Source: Akebia trifoliata (taxonomy: Eukaryota; Streptophyta; Magnoliopsida; Ranunculales; Lardizabalaceae). Taken from it: a stretch of 64,000 nt of DNA. Position numbers and translations under genes: made by a program. The stretch lies in NCBI GenBank assembly GCA_017979445.1, contig CM030710.1, forward strand, positions 18,152,248 through 18,216,247, in the 5' to 3' direction. The notes under the pieces are model-generated. The model did no database searches. It was given only the letters and a program-made list of their open reading frames with translations, and had not been told where the DNA came from. Numbering within the stretch: the stretch's first letter is position 1; every line of letters starts with the position of its first letter. Below, in pieces: positions 1 to 12,301 of the stretch.

Positions 1-702
1 GTCAATACTGTGATTTTGGGAGTAGGAAAAGGAAGCATGTGACTTGCGGCTTATGGTACCGTTTGAAATAGTTGAATAGATTTTAAGTAGGTTCATCGCG
101 TGTTCTACGTACTATGTCGAAGAAGTATTTGTTAGACCATTCACGCGTGATTTAATTGTGAAACAATTTGTTTGATGTAAGAGTTACCTCATGATTAAGG
201 TTTTTAAATCGTGAAGATTATGACAAAGGTCTTGAGGAGATATCACGATAAGCAAAACTTGGAATATGGAATCGAATGTAGAAATATTGGTGTATTAGGA
301 ATAAAGGTTTGATGTGATTTGCGAAATAGTATTAGTATAGTGGTGTCTGTAGTAAAACAGCGTATTGAAGAGTGATTTTCATTGTAGGTACAAGTACGCA
401 TAATAGGCGATGTAGTTGGTAAGGAAAACAATGATAAATGATAGAGGATGGATGAAGGAATTATTGATAGAAATTGGTGGGGAATTGATATGATGTGAGT
501 TGATTGTATTTTATGATTATACAAATGATAAATTAGTTGGGGTATGAGAATGATTTGCAGTGATTAATGGATGGATGTATTGGGTTGATGAAAAATATGT
601 GACATGCAGTTAGGAGTTATAAAAGAAATGGGCCTGATAACCTGAATGAATGATAATCGCATATAGGTGTTGTTGGTTATACATGTTGTGTTAGTGGGGT
701 GG
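1..702 (+). other. Left flank: remnant of the outer gypsy-type element
   Basis: Non-coding, AT-rich DNA in which I find no convincing reading frame. It is the left side of the Tat-1 target site. Removing Tat-1 joins it to 25362, where a typical gypsy 3' end (polypurine tract, then an LTR starting TGTAACACCC) follows. It is therefore probably internal or 3' untranslated sequence of that outer element. Positions 133-402 are similar to the reverse complement of 63605-63868. The element family is not certain. Confidence 0.5.
133..402 (+). repeat. Dispersed repeat, inverted partner at 63605-63868
   Basis: About 270 bp align with the reverse complement of 63605-63868 at roughly 85-90 percent by eye. 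Both share acgcgtgattt, gtgaaacaatttgtttgatg and tagaaatattggtgtatt. In the right copy this lies within the first 430 bp inside a reversed LTR end, so the left copy is probably a piece of a related LTR or of the region beside one. Confidence 0.7.
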
Positions 703-1823
703 TGTAGACACCCCATTTTTGCGTCCGCCTGATTAATCAACTCGTCAACCCGATCGCAAGGATTCCCAATGATGGATGTCTATTCCATTGCTTTACTTTG
801 TTACCAGATTTGTTTCAGAAATCCAGATGAGGTATCTCGAATTGCAAAACCTTAGAAACCACGCTACGCTAGGAAAAGTACGACCCCAAAAACATAGAAA
901 TCATCATCTTGCAGACCAAAAAGAAGATTCACGATAAAAATCACTAAAAATTACCAAAATACCCCTAACCTCAAAACAACCTTAGAGCCTACGTTACGCT
1001 TAGGAAAACCCATTCGAACACATAAAATGACAAATTGGAACCAAATAAATTATTTCACCAATTTTAACAGAATTTGACAAAATTACGAAAATGCCCCTCA
1101 TAAAGTTCACAACCATTTCACACAAAAAATTTCATAAATAACAAAAACTAATATTTCCATTGAATTCCTTACGAAAAACCGATTCTAAAACATCCTAGAA
1201 CATTAAAAACCGACTTAAAATGTGAAAAGTCCTCTCCGGGGGTAAAACGGTAATTTCACAATTTTCATGATAAAAAATTCCGAAATTAATAAATAAAACA
1301 TTAAATTATTAAATTTAAACATTAATGAAATTAATTTAAAATTTTGAACCTAAAAAATCGATCAATCGGATTTTCGGGTAAAATTGTTGAGGGTTCGTGG
1401 GATATTTCTTTAAGGACCCCTCCATTTGGGGGTCCAAAGAATTAAAGAAATAATGGAGGGGGGTTCTCCAAAAATTAAAAGTAAATCAAGCAAGACTGAA
1501 GTCAAGGTATTAAAGTCAATCAAGTGAGACTAAAGTCAAAATTAAAGTCAATTAAGCAAGACTGAAGTCAAGATATTAAAAGTCAATCAATTAAGATTAA
1601 AGTCAAAACATTAAAAGTCAATCAAATAAGACCAAAAGTCATAATAGAGTTCTAATTAAATAATAACTCTATCTAATAGAGTTCTAACTTAAAAACAATT
1701 CTACCTAAAACAATTCTAATTAAAACACAATTCTACCTAAAACAAGTTAAACTAAAACACAACTCTAATTAAAAGATCTCTAATTAAACAATAACTCTAT
1801 CCAAATCAACCCTAAAAAACATC

Positions 1824-1831
1824 TATAAATA
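1824..1831 (+). promoter_or_regulatory. TATA box of Tat-1 5' LTR
   Basis: ctataaataga, the best TATA match in the LTR, about 600 bp before the LTR end. The same motif occurs in the 3' LTR at 24742-24749 and in the Tat-2 LTRs (32688-32695, 62834-62841). Transcription would start roughly 30 bp downstream. Confidence 0.75.
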
Positions 1832-2249
1832 GAGGTGCTCACACCCTATTTTCGTATCAAATCATAAACCCTAAGAGAAGTAGGTCTAGAAGCTCCCCTA
1901 GCCCCCCATAAACCCTAGTTTTGGAGCCCCAACTCCTTAGCTAACATCCCTCCTTCAATTTTAGTCTAGAAAACACCCAAAAGCCTTCTAAAAACATCCC
2001 CAAATCCGCAACGAACTTGAAGAGTTCAGATTCAAAAAACAAGGAGATACCTTGCCTCGGAGATCCGAAATCAAATCCGGAAGCAGAACGAAGCAAGGGA
2101 GCACGGTACAAGGAGTTCTTTTTGTCAGATCTGAGGGAACCAAGTCCTTGCCATCGGAAAGGTAAACCTTTTATTTTTATTTATTTTCTTATCTAGGTTT
2201 TAGCAATGTAATTTACTTGGGAATTTAGTAGAGACCGGCTTTGGCCGGG

Positions 2250-2280
2250 CGGGGTTGGTGCCTAACACCTTCCAACCCCG
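2250..2280 (+). promoter_or_regulatory. Conserved R-U5 hairpin, Tat-1
   Basis: A perfect 9-bp stem, CGGGGTTGG (2250-2258) with CCAACCCCG (2272-2280), encloses the 13-nt loop TGCCTAACACCTT. The same loop sits on unrelated but still paired stems in the Tat-3 LTR (43490-43524) and a solo LTR (50280-50314). Function unknown; an RNA role in the transcript leader or in 3' end formation is inferred. Confidence 0.7.
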
Positions 2281-2439
2281 TAACTTGATCCCCGAATTCA
2301 GTTTTTTTTAGTTTTAGATTAGTTTTTATCCGTTTAGAGTCATTGATCGGTTCCTAGACCGTAATAACTAGGTGGCGACTCCCAAACCTCAAGGGTCAAA
2401 AGCGGATCCGCGCACCCCGCGGATTGAGGGCGCTTTCAG

Positions 2440-2457
2440 TGGCGACTCCACTGGGGA
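2440..2457 (+). other. Primer binding site of Tat-1
   Basis: TGGCGACTCCACTGGGGA begins two bases after the LTR. It is complementary, with one mismatch, to the 3' end of plant tRNA-Arg(ACG) as I remember it. Tat/Ogre elements are known to prime with tRNA-Arg. Confidence 0.85.
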
Positions 2458-2978
2458 CATTGAGGATCAAACTTGAAAAACCCCAAGTATGGGGACATTG
2501 CCAATGACCTAGTTTTATTTGTTTTGCTTATTTTATTTAATTTTTAGTTAGTTTCATGTTATTGTTTCTTTATTAATTTTATTCTTGTTGGTACGTCATT
2601 GATTGTTTGATTCTACTTGGAGCACTTTAATTTAACATATCATCTCTATAGTTTAATCAAGGGCCATTCGGAATGATCCGAAATAGTACGAGATTTCGAA
2701 GGAATACTTTTATTGAGGATGAGATTTTTGGACCATGATTGTTTTTACATATATAAGTATATTTCGATTGAAAATTTGGGTGTGTGCTTGATTTAACATT
2801 TGACCGTTTTCCTTAAAAAAAAAAAAAAAAAAAGGATTTTTTTTTAATTTGTTTTTTCGCTTATTAGGTAGGTATTCGTTTTTATTTTAGTTTAATAGGC
2901 AAAACATGCTATCCATTGACAGCATATATATTTAAAAAAAAAAAAAAAAATTTGAATTTCTGCCGGCAGAAACTTTTG
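2458..2978 (+). other. Tat-1 untranslated leader
   Basis: No gene. The sequence is T- and A-rich with poly-A runs at about 2815 and 2935. It aligns with the Tat-2 leader (33313-33620), for example at the segments after the primer site that read caaacttgaaaa and ccccaagtatgg. This marks it as element sequence, in contrast to the host-derived stretch that follows. Confidence 0.7.
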
Positions 2979-3168
2979 GTGGTGTGTGCTTAGTAAATCA
3001 ACTAATGATTTCAATGGGGTGCTGTTAATAGAAGATCCCTTCTACTTATCTATTTCCCATTCAACCCTTTTGAAACAGTTTTTTTTTAAAAAGAATCCAT
3101 CTTCTTCTCCATTGGAAAAAGAAGAGGACAGCAGGACGTCTCCTTCATCCCTCTCTCTCTCTCTTTCT
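2979..3168 (+). pseudogene. Upstream / 5' UTR part of captured host gene (left of Spm-1)
   Basis: This stretch ends in a CT-repeat tract cut by Spm-1; the tract resumes at 16183 and leads into an ATG at 16214. I read it as the promoter or 5' UTR of the captured oligoribonuclease-like gene. A matching arrangement (ggaaa...agaagag, gacgtctc, CT tract) occurs at 33880-33945 in Tat-2 before a different host gene, so part of this segment may instead be element sequence. Confidence 0.45.
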
Positions 3169-3290
3169 CACTACAGGAAAAGTGATATAAAGCGACGAGA
3201 TTTAGCGACGGCAAAATTCTATCCGTCGGTGTAGAGAGCTTTTAGCGACGGATTAAAAAAGATTTCGTCGGCAAAGAGTTTATTTTCTCA
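3169..3290 (+). repeat. Left terminal and sub-terminal repeat region of Spm-1
   Basis: The terminal CACTACAGGAAAAGTG is followed within 120 bp by gcgacgag, gcgacgg, ccgtcgg, gcgacgg and tcgtcgg. Arrays of this kind bind the TNPA-type protein in known En/Spm elements; the same role here is inferred. Confidence 0.85.
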
Positions 3291-5368
3291 ATTTTTTTTT
3301 CCTTCTCCTTTCATTTTCCTGAAGTAAACGAAACACTTGTTTCTTTGTTTTCCCAACCGAACGAGCTCTCTGATTTCCTTCGTTTCTATTTCCCTTGAAC
3401 CAAATTGAATCTCTCGATTTCGACATCTGAAATCAAATGAAATCTCCGTTTTTGATCCAAAGAGATCGAGCTGAATCTTGAGGCGATCGAGCTGATCAGG
3501 GACGAAGATTAGATCCGAGGAGAGAGCTGATTAGGGACGAAGAGATCGATTCGTTCAACAATTTCAGATTTTCGACTAGAGGTCTAGGGTTTCTCATCGA
3601 TCAAACCAAGGTAAATAGATCTGTGTTTTATTTTATTTTCCAAGTTGATCCTCAAAACCTAATTAAAAGTCTTCTGTTTTGAGTTCTCCGATTTTAAAAG
3701 TCTAATTAGATATCGTTAATAAAGTTCTGTTACGTTTGCAAATGGAAATGGTGGACAAACTAGGTTTGAATTCGAAGCTTTAAAAATCAAAGAAACTCAG
3801 AAAAGACTTTAGTGAGTTCAGTTCTTTCTTCACTATGAAAAACAATCCAAAACGAAATCTGTTTTTGATTCTACTTTAAAATTTTCTATTCTGAAGCTTT
3901 TTGAAGCTGAACCATGTTGATTTGAGTAAAATCGTAGAATTCTTAGATTGAGCAATTGACTCAGTTTCAAAATTTTCAATTTACTTTATAAAATCCTAAT
4001 TCCTGGATTGATCCTATGATCTCTTATTATTATTGTGATTTATCTTTCAAAAATCTTTCTTGAACTATTGATTAGATTAATGCCAAATCTGATGCTGAAT
4101 TTTATGTTGAATCCGCGAACTGGAAGAAATTTCTGAGAATAATTTAGCATTAAAAGAGTTCCATAAGAAGGACATCAAGTCCCTCGTGTTCAAAAAGATT
4201 AGGCCTCTTGCCAAGTATCAAGTACTAAAATCTCTATATTTCCTGTTTGGTAGTTTGTTTATAACAATATAATGTATATCGATTTTGATGAGAATGGTGA
4301 TACAAATTCAATTTCATCTCTATCTCTCAAGAAGAGGAAAGGTACTCCTCATAGGGCTCCTCTATGTTAAACAAAGAAAAATGACATTTTTTTATTTAGA
4401 ATATTATATGGTAATTAAATAATATTTATGGTTATAATTAAGAAAAAAATCCCTTCTACTTGTATACTCCATTGGAATTGCTAGGTGGACCCTAAAACTT
4501 GGATAAAGTTTTTTGATGATTGGTCGTTATGATCATGATTGGGGTTTGCTAGGTGGGACAGTAAATATAAGCTGTACAGCATAAGAGGTTGGGTATTTTT
4601 TGTTATTATTTTCTGTTTGAGCTCATGTAGCTGAAATATTTTAATTATTAATAGTAAAAAAGGAATAATTTTTTTTTTTTTTTAATTTAGATGATTGGAT
4701 GTAGTTTTGATTGTATGTTTCCATTATTGAATTATAGTTAATTGAATCAAATTGCATCGGATCAAATTTAGATCTAAATGTAAAGATCCGATCCAATAAA
4801 ACTAGATCTATTCTGACTCTTATTTGGGCTGGTTCCAAATCCATCGATCCATATGGGATCCAATGACAGCTCTAGTTTATTAGTCTTAGCTTCCTCTATT
4901 TTCTTAACTTCTTCATTGTTTCAAGCAAGTATTAGCCTCTTCTCTAACTTATCTCCATATGATATGGGAAGTCTTGGCTTTAACAAGACTTCATTAAATG
5001 ATCTTTTAGAATTGACTTCCACTTATATGCCACATTATAATTAATATTTTATAACTTAATGATTAATGATTCTATTATTTAATAATTGTTTTAGTAACCA
5101 ACGTATAATTTATATTCTGTTACATTTATTAATTAATCATTTCCTAATAATGATGATACCACCTTTGGAATTGAGAATTGTTATAATGCTAGTTGTTAGC
5201 TTATACTTACATTTTCATACAGAAAATGTACTATATGAATTTTCAACATTTTTCTTATCCCATATACTACTAAAGATTCTCTTTTTCGTTTTAAATTAAC
5301 ATTCTTGTGATATGTTCTTTTGTGTGTGTGACCTTGTGTTATTGGTTTAAAGGTGACGTCGTCGTAAA
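3291..5368 (+). other. Spm-1 5' region: likely promoter, 5' UTR and 5' UTR intron of the transposase gene
   Basis: No protein-coding frame is convincing. A possible first exon ends at 3610 (ccaag, then gtaaat), and a matching acceptor (tttaaag, then gtgacg) lies at 5352, 17 bases before the transposase ATG. A 1.7 kb leader intron is therefore possible. Two short direct repeats, gagctgat(c/t)agggacgaag, occur near 3490-3545. The rest is AT-rich filler. Confidence 0.4.
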
Positions 5369-8300
5369 GTGGACATGCCAATAGATAAAAGTTGGATTCA
5401 GTTGCCTAGAAGTACCCTTGAGTATGATGAAGGAGTTATTAAGTTATTAGATTTTGCATTTTCTCGTTCAAGGTTTGGTAACATGATTAAGTACCCATGT
5501 GTCAGATGTCTCAATGCGATTTTAAAGGATCGAGATAACGTGCATGGTGACTTATTATGGTATGGGATGAATAAACATTATACTCGTTGGACTTACCATG
5601 GAGAGAAATTTGAAGATGAAGATAATAGTGATGAGTCTGAAGAGGGTGATGATATGCAAGGGATGTTACAAGATGCATTCGGAATCCCTAATTTTGATGA
5701 TGAAGAGGTTAATGAGTTAAATGATGATGGTTCGGATGAGCCAAACGATGATGCAAACAAGTTTTATGAAATGTTGAAGGATGTTGAGACTGAGTTATAC
5801 CCGGGTTGCACTAAATTTTCAAAACTATCTTTCATTGTAAAGTTGTTACACCTGAAATGTCTTAACGGATGGAGTAATAAATCATTCGATATGTTACTTG
5901 AGTTGTTAAAAGATGCATTTCCTGTTGGAGAAAAGTTGCCAAAGAATTACTATGAATCGAAGAAGATTTTGCGAGGACTTGGTTTACATTACAATAAGAT
6001 AGATGCGTGCCCGAATGATTGCATGTTATTCTGGAAAGAACATGAGAATGCAAATGCATGCGCAGTATGTGGTGAGTCTAGGTGGAAAACTGTTAAATGC
6101 CAATCATTTGAAAATCCCTCCGATTCGTCTTCAAAAGAGAAGCAAATACCTGCAAAGATTTTGCGTCATTTTCCATTGATTCCTAGGCTTAAGAGGTTGT
6201 TTATGTCTTCAAAAACAGCTCAACATATGAAATGGCACGTCGAATATCGTATAAAAGATGGGGTAATGAGGCATCCAGCAGACTCTATGGCGTGGGAAGC
6301 TTTAGATAATAAATACCCATCATTTGGTTCTGAACCTCGGAATGTTAGACTTGGATTAGTCACTGATGGCTTCACTCCTTTTAGTTACATGAGTACTCCT
6401 CACAGTACATGGCCCGTTGTTTTGATTCCATATAACCTCCCGCCATGGATGTGTATGAAGCAAACCTCTTTTATAATGTCGTTGCTTATTCCTGGTCCTA
6501 AGGCTCCCGTGAATGACATCGATGTTTACCTACAACCATTAGTGGATGAATTGCATGAATTGTGGATAGAAGGAGTTAAAACATATGATGCATCAACAAA
6601 ACAAAATTTTCGGATGCATGCAGCGGTTTTATGGACTATCAGTGACTTTCCTGCATATGCTAACTTGTCAGGATGGAGCACTAAAGGAAAACTTGCTTGT
6701 CCATCCTGTCACAAGGATACTTGTTCAATACGATTGCAAAAAGGAAATAAAGAATGTTACTTAGGACATCGTCGATTCTTACCACTTGATCATAAATTTC
6801 GACATAATAAAATGTCCTTTAATGGCAGAAATGAGTTGGGAGTTGCGCCAAAACCATTGACTGGCGAGAATGTGTTCGATCAATTACGTGACTATGAGCA
6901 AATTATATTTGGTAAGGCAGATAAAGATAAGGATGGGAGGAAAAGAAAAAGGGATGATTGCAAATTACCGAAGAATTGGAAGAAGAAGAGCATTTTTTTC
7001 AATTTACCGTATTGGAAAGATCTTTTGTTGCGTCATAGTTTGGATGTTATGCACATTGAAAAGAATGTGTGTGAGAATGTGATCGGAACATTATTGAACA
7101 TTGAGGGTTCAACAAAAGACAATTTGAAGACCCGTCTTGATTTGCAATTAATGGGTATAAGAAAAGAACTTCACCCGATATCGAATGGGGGAAAGTTGTT
7201 ACTACCACCTGCATGTTACACAATGTCTTCAGTTGAGAAAAAGAAATTTTGTGAATGCTTGAAGGATGTAAAAGTACCAGATAGTTATTCGTCTAATTTC
7301 TCAAGGTGTGTTCAAGTCAAACAATGCAAAATATCAGGGCTCAAGAGTCACGATTGTCATGTTTTAATGCAACAATTTATTCCACTTGCGCTAAGAGGAA
7401 TCTTGCCTAAGAATGTGTGTTTGGTTTTGATTGAGTTGTCCACATTCTTCAGACAATTATGTTGTAAGGTTCTAAGGATAGAGGAGTTAGAACGCCTTGA
7501 ATCTCAGATTGCGTTAACACTTTGCAAAATGGAGATGATATTTCCGCCGTCTTTCTTTGATATTATGGTACATTTGCCTATTCATTTAGTCGATGAGGCC
7601 AAGTTGGCCGGACCAGTACAATATAGGTGGATGTATCCAATAGAAAGGTACTTGCACAGGCTAAAGTCATATGTACGTAATAAAAATCATCCAGAGGGTT
7701 CTATTGCTGAAGGGTATCTTTGTGAAGAATCGTTGACATTTTGCTCGAGGTACTTGCATGGGATTGAAACGAGGTTCAATCGACCAGTGCGTAATAATGA
7801 TGTTGTTGATGATGGTTCAAGTGAAAAATTGTCAATTTTCAAAGAAAATGGCCGTGTTATAGGAAAGGCAATCTCACAAATGTTGGGACGGAGTGAGTGG
7901 GAACAAGCTCGTCTATACGTGCTAAACAACTGTAATGAAATTGCTCCATTTGTTCGGTAAGATAAATCATTTCAAAATATTTTTATTTATATTCATAATT
8001 GATAGTAGTCCTTAATCAATGAAATAATTTATTGTACAGACAACACAAACAGATGATTAAAGACACTCATAATCACATGAGTATTAGGGATGTGGAGCGA
8101 AAACATGTGAAGGAGTTCGCTGAATGGTTCAAACATCATGTATGTGATAAATATTATCAAAATTAACCCACTTAAATATAGTTTTAAATGTATTAATTTC
8201 ATTTTTTGATCTTAATAGGTTTCACAAATGCGATTAAATGGTGAAGACGTAAATGAACAAATCTATCAGTTAGCTCTTGGCCCTTCTCATAATGTGATTT

Positions 8301-8911
8301 GTTTTAAGGGCTTCATTGTAAATGGCTTTAGATTTCACACCAAAGAACGAGATAGCCGGAGAAAAACTCAAAATAGTGGAGTATTTGTCTTTGCAGAAAC
8401 ACATAGTTTTGCAAATGCTAAGGACACTAATTCGGTGATAGGTAATGTGGGATACTATGGCATCTTAAATGATGTTTTAGAGCTGAAGTATCCAGGTGGG
8501 AATCGAGTCATACTATTCAAATGTCATTGGTGGGATGTCATAAACCGTGGGGGATTCAAGCAAGATGAATATGGTTTCAAGTGTGTGAATGTTACACGGA
8601 CCTTAGCCACTAACGAACCATACATTCTTGCAAATCAAGCACAACAAGTTTTTTATATAAAAGACAACACCCATTGTGATTGGCGTGTTGTAATAAATAC
8701 ACAACCACGAGACTTATACAATATGGAGCCGGAAGATGATGTAGTAGCAGAACCTTTCCAAGATAATGAGCCAGGGTTGCATCAAAATGCAATCGATACA
8801 AATGATGATATTATCACTTGGAATAGAAACGATATCCAAGGAGTACTTGTCGAAGGATATGTTGGTGATGATCAAGGCTTCAATAATGATGATGATAACG
8901 ATTACATCTAG
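5369..8911 (+). CDS. TNP2-type CACTA transposase, three exons, 1126 aa
   Basis: Exons 5369-7956, 8040-8139 and 8219-8911 have GT-AG borders and sum to 3381 nt, exactly 1127 codons with the stop and no internal stop. The N terminus (residues about 5-75) matches the transposase-associated domain of this class (KSWIQLPRST, then CxxC at YPCVRC). The TNP2 domain follows: KIDACPNDCMLFWK near residue 210, CAVCGESRW near 232, and DFPAYANLSGWSTKG near 423, then a zinc-ligand-like CPSC. Next comes the DUF4218 segment (HDCHVLMQQ near 660), then DUF4216 (VNGFRFHTKERDSRRKTQ near 925 and VILFKCHWWDV near 995). The C terminus is acidic. The protein cuts and joins transposon ends in the nucleus. The start was chosen because it gives the full associated domain just after a likely splice acceptor. 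The second gene begins 124 bp downstream. Confidence 0.92.
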
Positions 8912-9035
8912 TATATGATTGATTGTGTAAATTGTTGTTTTTTTTTATAATAATAGTTCGTTTTAATAAAATGAAATTACTCTGTCATTTGATGAATATA
9001 TTGATTTTAATTATCTGAGAAATTGTTGGTTAGAT

Positions 9036-10649
9036 ATGTTGCGTAGAAAATCATCCAAGCAAGTGGTCCAACAGACAGAGGGGAGAAATAACCCCTCAAA
9101 TTCAATCTCAGATGCATCATCGAGTATAGCTAGACCATCTATGAGAGGTAGAAATGGGAGTAGTAATACAGGTATGATATATTTTATTAAGTTATTTTGA
9201 ATACCTTGTAGTATCATTAATACAATGTTTGTCTAAATAAGTTTTCATTGACATATTTCTTGTTTTGTTATATTTTTTTAACTCTTTAAACAGCTTCTAG
9301 CAGTACTAGAAGAAGAGGGCCTACGCGAGGTGTAGGAAATTTTGGACAAAAAATAGGGCAGAAGATGTTAGTAGATTGGAATGCTCATTGTCAACCAATA
9401 GGAAAAAATTCTAGCCATTTTACACATTTCTTAGGGTACGTTGTGAGGCATTCTGGTCATGCCCCATTGCAATTCAAGTCATGGACTGAGGTTCCAGAGC
9501 ATGCAAAGGATTCCTTGTGGCGAGAGGTTCAGGTAAATATAAATTACTTTATATTTTAGGTATTGTTTTACGTTTGCCTTAACAATATGATATATGTTTA
9601 TTATTTTTTTTGTAATGTTTATTTTTTAGAGATTTGTTGAGATTGATGATGATAAAAGAGATTGGGTAATGCTATCCATGTCAATGAAATATAAAGGTTG
9701 GAAGAATGACTTAAAACAGAATTACCTACAATTCGATACGGATGAAGAAAGATTGCTTAATATTCCTAACAACGTCTCAGAAGCCGATTGGACCTGGCTC
9801 GTCCACTATTGGAGTACTCCTGAGGCTCAGGTATAAATTATTAAGAATTTGTTAATTAACAATCCTTTATTATAATTTTATGAAATTTGTGTAGGTTGTA
9901 TCCAAGAGGAACAGTGAGAATAGAAAAAATCAAGTAATCAAACATGTTGGGGGGACAAAAAGTTGTGCTCAATATCGTCATGAATTGGTGCGTATCTAAT
10001 ATCTGTCATTTTGATTATTTCATTATCTTCTAATATTCAATGTGATTTATGACATATATTTAATATGATTATGTTTGTGTTACTAAAGGGTGAGGGTAGA
10101 GAACCGGGTAATTTACCTACTCGAGCTGAAGTCTTTAGGAAAACCCATATTAAAAAAAATGGGTCACCATCTGATCCTAAGTCGGCTGAGCTTATGGTAT
10201 GTGATCTTCAATAAATTTTAATATAATGCCAAATAAATAAATTTGAATAAGTTCATACTAATTAGTTCATTTTTGTTGTATAGGCTAAAATGCAAATGGA
10301 TCATGAAAAAAGTGGTGGATCAGATTCTACGCCTATAGGCGAGAAGATATTCACTAACGCGTTTGGACCAGATGGGCATGGTCGAGTGCGTACATATGGT
10401 CTAGGCCCGACACCGAAATCAGTTTTTGGCTCCTCTTTTCGTTCATCTCGTACTAGTTATGCCGAAATGCAATCTCAGTTGACCAATCTACAACAAACGT
10501 TAGAGGAAAATAAAAGAGAACATGAGGAGAAGTTTGTTGAGATGCAGAATCAAATGCAAAGTCAAATCCAGAGTCAGGTGCAAGAGCAAATAGCGCAGTA
10601 CTTCCGCACTATGTTTCCAGACGGTCATCCTCCTAGCCATGGGTTATGA
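9036..10649 (+). CDS. TNPA-like protein (Ptta/En/Spm plant transposase class), six exons, 380 aa
   Basis: Predicted exons are 9036-9171, 9294-9532, 9630-9830, 9895-9987, 10089-10196 and 10284-10649. All introns are GT-AG and the lengths sum to 1143 nt with no internal stop. The Ser/Arg-rich N terminus is followed by the class signature: GKxxxxHFTHFLGYVVRH, FKSWTEVP, then WxxLVHYWSTPEAQ. The later part carries RTHIKK-like and GRVRTYGLGPTPKS segments. The last 60 residues are a Gln/Glu-rich coiled coil (residues about 310-365). In En/Spm the partner protein binds sub-terminal repeats and assists TNP2; that role here is by family. The first exon is short and its start is less certain than the rest. 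Confidence 0.85.
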
Positions 10650-11419
10650 GACTTTTTCTATATGCTTGTTTGTCTTTCCCATGACATTTAACTTTTTTTG
10701 TATTATCTTCGTACAATACTTAGACTATATTAGATAACTCTGCATGTATTAAGTAAAACCTTTTTTAACTTTGCATGTATTAAGTAAAACATTTTAAAAC
10801 TCTAGATGTATTAGGTAAAACCTTTTTAACTCCGCCAATGTACAACTAACGTTTTACATTGCCGGTCCCAAGCCCGGATAAAGGAGGAGGGAGAAGGTAT
10901 GCCATGAAGAAAGTCCTTCGTCAGGTAAAGATTCAATTTTTTCTGATTCGTACTCTAGTTTTCCTCTTTTTCGAGTGTTTGATCGGAACAAGTGGACAGA
11001 CAAGAGGTTCTTTTACAGCACTGCTCTGGTAGGTGCCTACCACTACCATAATGACATTATCCAACTTTTGACTTTGTGTGGACTCGGCAACTATTCCAGT
11101 AGCTATGAAAGCAGATTTGAGAAGAAGGATCTCCCAACTTCAGGTAGTGTTTCTTGATCCAACAAGTCATATGATAAATTGACTACTGTTAGATTATTGT
11201 AGGATTCTTAACTACTTTTAATTTGCCAATTGTGTGTAGGATTCTTGGTTTTTGTATATGGGATACAGAAGGTAAGGTTGTTGGAAGGATTTGGTGTGGG
11301 TGTAATCTCCTACATAGTAAGCTTTTGAATAATGCTCTGGGGTGACACAGGGATTTACTGTGATTCTCCCATTTCTGATGTGGAGGTGGTCACATAACCG
11401 TAGATTCTTTTACTCATAG
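10650..11419 (+). other. Spm-1 spacer after the second gene, with an unassigned open stretch
   Basis: A 31-bp unit (gcatgtattaagtaaaac core) is repeated three times at 10737-10829. From about 10862 a motif gccggtcccaagcccgg precedes an open stretch. The piece 10975-11157 would encode 60 residues including WTDKRFFYSTALVGAYHY, with an in-frame stop at its end. I do not recognise the protein. It may be another captured exon, since it directly precedes captured host sequence. Confidence 0.35.
10737..10829 (+). repeat. 31-bp tandem repeat, three copies
   Basis: Three imperfect copies of about 31 bp, each containing gtatta(a/g)gtaaaac, immediately downstream of the second Spm-1 gene. Confidence 0.75.
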
Positions 11420-11485
11420 GTTCTTGTGTATATAGCAGAGATATCGCCTAAGGACATAAGAGGAATTCTTGGAGTTGTGAACCAG
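11420..11485 (+). pseudogene. Captured exon of a sugar-transporter-like gene
   Basis: A 66-nt segment with an AG before it and a GT after it encodes VLVYIAEISPKDIRG and then ILGVVNQ. This matches the loop between transmembrane helices 4 and 5 of plant MFS sugar transporters, where the PESPRxL-like or (Y)IAEISPKxxRG motif is diagnostic. Only this exon is recognisable; no flanking transporter exons remain, so it is a fragment carried by Spm-1. Confidence 0.55.
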
Positions 11486-12301
11486 GTTGGTACTGTTTTT
11501 GTTTCCTAATTTGAATCCTGGGTTCTAAATATTTTTAATTAAAAACCAAATGTAATCCTTCAAATCAAACAAGTTTGATCTCTCTGTTTTCTTTCTATAT
11601 AGCTCTCTGTCAATAAAATCTAAATTCATAAAATTTACATGTGACAGTGGGATTAGCCTCACCCAAAGGGTGGGGGTCACTCTCTAAGGACAATTCAACC
11701 AGTTGCACATAGGACTTTATGAGGAGGTGGTACATGTGACAGTGGGATTAGCCTCACCCAAAGGGTGGGATACCCAATATAAGCAAAAAAGTCGTTGAAA
11801 CTTTAATTAAGTTGTTAGGTTTGTCAAGATGTTGGCAAAGCATTTAACAAATGGTATATAGTTTGCTATCCTTCCCATTCCCATATGGTGACTATATGTT
11901 TGTATTGGTAATTTTCTGTACATATTTTTCTATCCTACGTACCCACTCCCATATGAAGAGTATATGCTCACATTAGTAATTTTCTATGACTAGAATCCTA
12001 TATGAGATTAGGGTTGGCAATGAGTTAGGTGTGGCCGTGTGAGTCGGATGAAGCATATTTCATATTCATATCGGATTCTATATTTGGATATCCATATCCA
12101 ATTTTTTACTTGATTTTATTAAGGATATTTGTATCCAACTACTGGTTAGTGGCAATGAGGCTTTTCTTCCCATTTATGTTCTTAATCATGAAAAATGTGT
12201 TTATATTTATAGTTTATTCTTTCTCCACTTTTATTCAGCATGCTTTGTATAATGGTAAGAGCAAAAAACCTGATAAATGGGGAGTGCACCAAGAGCAAGC
12301 T
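11486..12301 (+). other. Spm-1 spacer with a 95-bp-spaced direct repeat
   Basis: No gene seen. The 38-bp string beginning acatgtgacagtggg occurs at 11637-11674 and again at 11732-11769. The rest is AT-rich with several stretches of ccatatggtgactatatg type and no coding signal. Confidence 0.6.

Larger units (their letters stand above)
703..2438 (+). repeat. 5' LTR of Tat-1
   Basis: 1736 bp, TG...CA ends. U3 is AT-rich with short repeats of the type agtcaatcaag(t)gagactaaagtcaa (about 1480-1640). A TATA box lies at 1824. The R-U5 part has a 9-bp hairpin at 2250-2280 with loop TGCCTAACACCTT and a primer-site-like motif GGTGGCGACTCC at 2371-2382. Confidence 0.95.

Noticed and set aside
4853..5044. 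Short open frame MGSNDSSSLLV... before the transposase gene
   Set aside because: No known motif, lies in a probable leader intron, and ends in AT-rich sequence.
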